Below are positions 61,974 to 64,000 of a DNA stretch of 64,000 nucleotides, in pieces. Below the pieces are notes generated by a model. The model saw only the letters and a program-made list of their open reading frames with translations. It made no database searches and was not told where the DNA came from. Position numbers and translations under genes: made by a program. The stretch is from JAAYJR01 sp964495655 (GTDB taxonomy: Bacteria > Bacteroidota > Bacteroidia > Bacteroidales > Prolixibacteraceae). The stretch covers positions 25,486 through 89,485 of the forward strand of contig CAZBWK010000001.1 in assembly GCA_964495655.1 (NCBI GenBank), read 5' to 3'. Numbering within the stretch: the first letter of the stretch is position 1; each line of letters starts with the position of its first letter.

Positions 61974-62718
61974 AATTTATTTTGGTTTTATCAATTAGCT
62001 TTGGTTTTGGTTTCATCACAGTAATTCTCAGACTATCAAACACCTCCCTCGCAGTGGTTACACCTTCGCTAACCGGTTCGACCCTGTTCTCTCCGTTCTC
62101 CCATACTGACTGGGCAAAAAGGCCCGGGCTGTATTCGTTACCCTCAATAGCAGTTACTGTGTCATTAAAAAGCAATGCCGGTTGTCCGCAGGCATAAACA
62201 TCTTCCTCAAAGGTTTCAAGGTTAATCTCAGGAAATTCCTCATTATAATCACCTGCCAGGTTCATCTCTATCCAGCACACCCAGGTTGTTCCCGGTTTAA
62301 CCTCAACACGTACAGAAAAAAAATCATCTTTGGGAGTTGCCCCCGTAACGGCATTAAATTTATCATCAGCCACAACATTATGGGACTTATTCTCCCCTTT
62401 GAAAAGCTCGAACCATCTGGGTAATGCCACCGGTACATTGGCTTTCCCTTCCCAGTCGCCTGTGCTGACCCTCTTAGTTACAAACACAGTCTGAAGCTGT
62501 CCTGTTTTCAAATTTTCTATCCAGATGGCAAACTGGGGCGGCTCAGCATAAGTTGATAAGAAAATCAACTTTTCGTTCTGTTGAATATCAAACTGCAACA
62601 AGGTGCGACCCCTTATATTGATATACAAACCGGCAACTACCAATAAAATCAAAACTATAAACCCTGACAGTAATTTTATAGCTGCCTTAAGACTGATCCC
62701 TTTAATTACCCTAAACAT
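61966..62718 (-). CDS. Membrane-anchored DUF2271-like protein with flavinylation-like motif
   Basis: The 250 residues have one N-terminal membrane segment (about 15-32, LSGFIVLILLVVAGLYI) and an extracytoplasmic domain that resembles DUF2271 (FAIWIENLKTGQLQTVFVTKR, ALPRWFELF, AVTGATPKDDFFSVRVEV, PGTTWVCWIEMNLAGDYNEEFP). NAVTGAT is similar to the Dxx(S/T)GA(S/T) site used by ApbE for covalent FMN attachment, but the leading Asp is Asn here. It lies 11 bases after a Cys-rich Tat protein gene and overlaps the beta-helix gene. Electron transfer is possible but unproven; the family match is by pattern only. Confidence 0.6.
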   Translation of the reverse strand: MFRVIKGISLKAAIKLLSGFIVLILLVVAGLYINIRGRTLLQFDIQQNEKLIFLSTYAEPPQFAIWIENLKTGQLQTVFVTKRVSTGDWEGKANVPVALPRWFELFKGENKSHNVVADDKFNAVTGATPKDDFFSVRVEVKPGTTWVCWIEMNLAGDYNEEFPEINLETFEEDVYACGQPALLFNDTVTAIEGNEYSPGLFAQSVWENGENRVEPVSEGVTTAREVFDSLRITVMKPKPKLIDKTKINYE

Positions 62719-62729
62719 TAATTACCGGC

Positions 62730-63917
62730 TCAGATATCAACTCCAAACTCCCTGGCGAGCTCTTCCCTGCCCTTAACATACTCCGGAAGGCTTTCGGTAT
62801 GGTGCCCGCACTCATCATCCCATACTGACGGGGCTTCCACTCCCTGTGAGATTGAACCACAGATCATCGCAGAGCTGGGGATCCTCTCAATAATTCTCCT
62901 GTAAAGCTCTTGTGCGTTAATGACGTCTCCATAAGATAATTCCAGTTTATGAAGCACTCTTACATCCCTCAGCTGACTTGTCAGGCCTGCTCTGCCTTTT
63001 ACATTGTAACAATGACCTGCTTTGTTCATGCTCGGGCACGGTGCACACATCATCCAGTCGGCTGCTTCAGCGATCTTAATCTTTGCCTCAGGATTTTTCA
63101 GTATGAACTGTATCATCTCCGGCAGGTTGTCTGTTTCAAATGGAGGACGATCACCCAGACCGTACTGGCAAATTGCACATAACAGGATGTGAGGCCTTAC
63201 ACCGATGGCTTTAGCTTTCATCATGGCATCAATGGATCTTTTCTTCTCTGATGTTCTCTCCTCTTTTGTTCGCGGAACAATAATTGCATTTTTTGCCTTC
63301 GCAAGGTCTGCTTCCGTAAAGTCAAGCTGGCTGTTCCAACCCGGTACAGCATAAAGCAGACTTATCTCCCTGCCTTTTTCATAAAATCCTGAATTAGCTT
63401 TCGGGCAGCCTTTACATGATTCAGAAGCCATATCCCCGCAGTCACATATACCTCTGACATTTTCTATACTGTCCCATATCCTGTGAAGTATTATCCTTGC
63501 AGGCAGCGTTATACCCGGGGGCAGGTCTGTCCTTTGCAGTATCTCCAGGTCTCTTTTCCTGTTAAATTCAAAACTCCCGTGCATATCTTCGGCCGGACCG
63601 GGATCCTGGTATGCAAAAATATCGCCTGCATTGCAAACCAGGGTAACCGGCCTGTCCGGATTTTGCCTGATAGCTTTTATCTTATCACTATCTGCCTCTA
63701 TATTGTCTTCACCAATATTACAGATGGCACATAAAAGCTGATATGGCCTCATCACTATACTGTTTGTCAGGCCCTGATCCGGCACTTCCTTTGTACTTTT
63801 ATCATCTGCTCCCATACATGAAGTTATCATGCTGCCTGCGCCCAGTGTCACTAAACCTCCGCAGGCAGAGTTAGAAATGAATCTCCGGCGGCTTATCTCT
63901 GCTATTTTCTTCTTCAT
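62730..63917 (-). CDS. Tat-exported Cys-rich protein with tandem DUF1284-like repeats
   Basis: The ATG at 63917 gives 395 residues beginning with a Tat signal (SRRRFISNSACGGLVTLGAG) and a possible lipobox (ITSC). Two internal repeats resemble DUF1284: MRPYQLLCAICNIGEDNIEAD...NPDRPVTLVCNAGDIF and VRPHILLCAICQYGLGDRPPF...NPEAKIKIAEAADWMMCAPCPS. Between them is CDCGDMASESCKGCP. About 14 cysteines remain after the leader, suggesting metal or Fe-S binding. It is the first gene of the leading catabolic unit, behind the second copy of the 33-bp element. Function unknown; a periplasmic redox or metal-binding role is inferred. Confidence 0.7.
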   Translation of the reverse strand: MKKKIAEISRRRFISNSACGGLVTLGAGSMITSCMGADDKSTKEVPDQGLTNSIVMRPYQLLCAICNIGEDNIEADSDKIKAIRQNPDRPVTLVCNAGDIFAYQDPGPAEDMHGSFEFNRKRDLEILQRTDLPPGITLPARIILHRIWDSIENVRGICDCGDMASESCKGCPKANSGFYEKGREISLLYAVPGWNSQLDFTEADLAKAKNAIIVPRTKEERTSEKKRSIDAMMKAKAIGVRPHILLCAICQYGLGDRPPFETDNLPEMIQFILKNPEAKIKIAEAADWMMCAPCPSMNKAGHCYNVKGRAGLTSQLRDVRVLHKLELSYGDVINAQELYRRIIERIPSSAMICGSISQGVEAPSVWDDECGHHTESLPEYVKGREELAREFGVDI

Positions 63918-63942
63918 ATAATTAAAATTAATGGGTTGGGTA

Positions 63943-63975
63943 TAAAAATTTATTAAATTGTTTTTCAATTAATTA
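63943..63975 (-). repeat. 33-bp repeated upstream element, copy 2
   Basis: Identical over 33 bp to 59503-59535, and followed toward the gene by the same GGGTTGGGT (63933-63941). It lies 26 bases before the Cys-rich protein start codon. The remaining bases to 64000 show no recognisable feature. Confidence 0.6.
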
Positions 63976-64000
63976 TTCTCAAATACAATAAGTGAATAGC

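Noticed and set aside
1..64000. CRISPR array, tRNA, rRNA, prophage or insertion sequence
   Set aside because: No regularly spaced repeats, cloverleaf-like segments, transposase or phage motifs were seen in any intergenic region.

Overview
The window looks like a chromosomal segment from a Bacteroidota bacterium, most likely an environmental or marine Bacteroidales/Marinilabiliales-type organism. The base composition is moderately AT-rich. Shine-Dalgarno sites are mostly weak, and several genes are preceded by TAnnTTTG boxes, the -7 element typical of Bacteroidetes promoters. The gene families also fit: DUF5723 and DUF4834 proteins, atpD-atpC detached from the other ATP synthase genes, lipoprotein efflux adaptors, and a large block of secreted glycoside hydrolases. 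I see no rRNA, tRNA, CRISPR array, transposase or phage gene.

Region 1 (1-13854, minus strand) is one tightly spaced operon for a composite export system. In transcription order it encodes an ABC ATPase, an ABC permease fused to a degenerate M1-peptidase-like domain and a golvesin-type domain, a TolC-like outer membrane factor, a lipoprotein adaptor, an RND pump, and a second RND pump. The second pump is cut by the window edge and carries an unusual six-helix C-terminal extension that may lead into an ABC ATPase domain. Region 2 (13986-34365) is mostly housekeeping and envelope genes: a ComB-family phosphatase, a MalY/PatB aminotransferase, GT9, atpCD, a polyprenyl synthase with an MMPL/RND transporter, an exported PCMT, a YceI-porin-Rrf2 operon, a copper-type P1B ATPase, MscS, an S41 protease, a DUF5723 protein, DUF4834 and glycyl-tRNA synthetase.

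Region 3 (34537-45324) is a surface-polysaccharide locus: three glycosyltransferases, a DegT aminotransferase next to a hexapeptide acetyltransferase (an acetamido-sugar pair), two methyltransferases, a flippase and a YfhO-type membrane protein. Its centre is visibly more AT-rich than its surroundings.

Region 4 (45873-64000, minus strand) is a catabolic locus for deoxy-sugar-rich polysaccharide: two GH29 fucosidases, a GH78 rhamnosidase, two sialidase-like beta-propellers, a pectate-lyase-like beta-helix, a TIM-barrel sugar isomerase, an HpcH/HpaI aldolase that could cleave 2-keto-3-deoxy-fuconate or -rhamnonate, an Nramp-fold transporter without the metal-binding motifs, and a double metallo-beta-lactamase-fold protein. 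No SusC/SusD pair or sulfatase is present in the window. Two genes here look internally deleted: each keeps its Tat-like leader and C-terminal end but lacks the catalytic middle. The leading operon pairs a Cys-rich Tat protein (tandem DUF1284-like) with a membrane-anchored protein bearing a flavinylation-like motif. A 33-bp identical element occurs upstream of two operon heads in this region and may co-regulate them.
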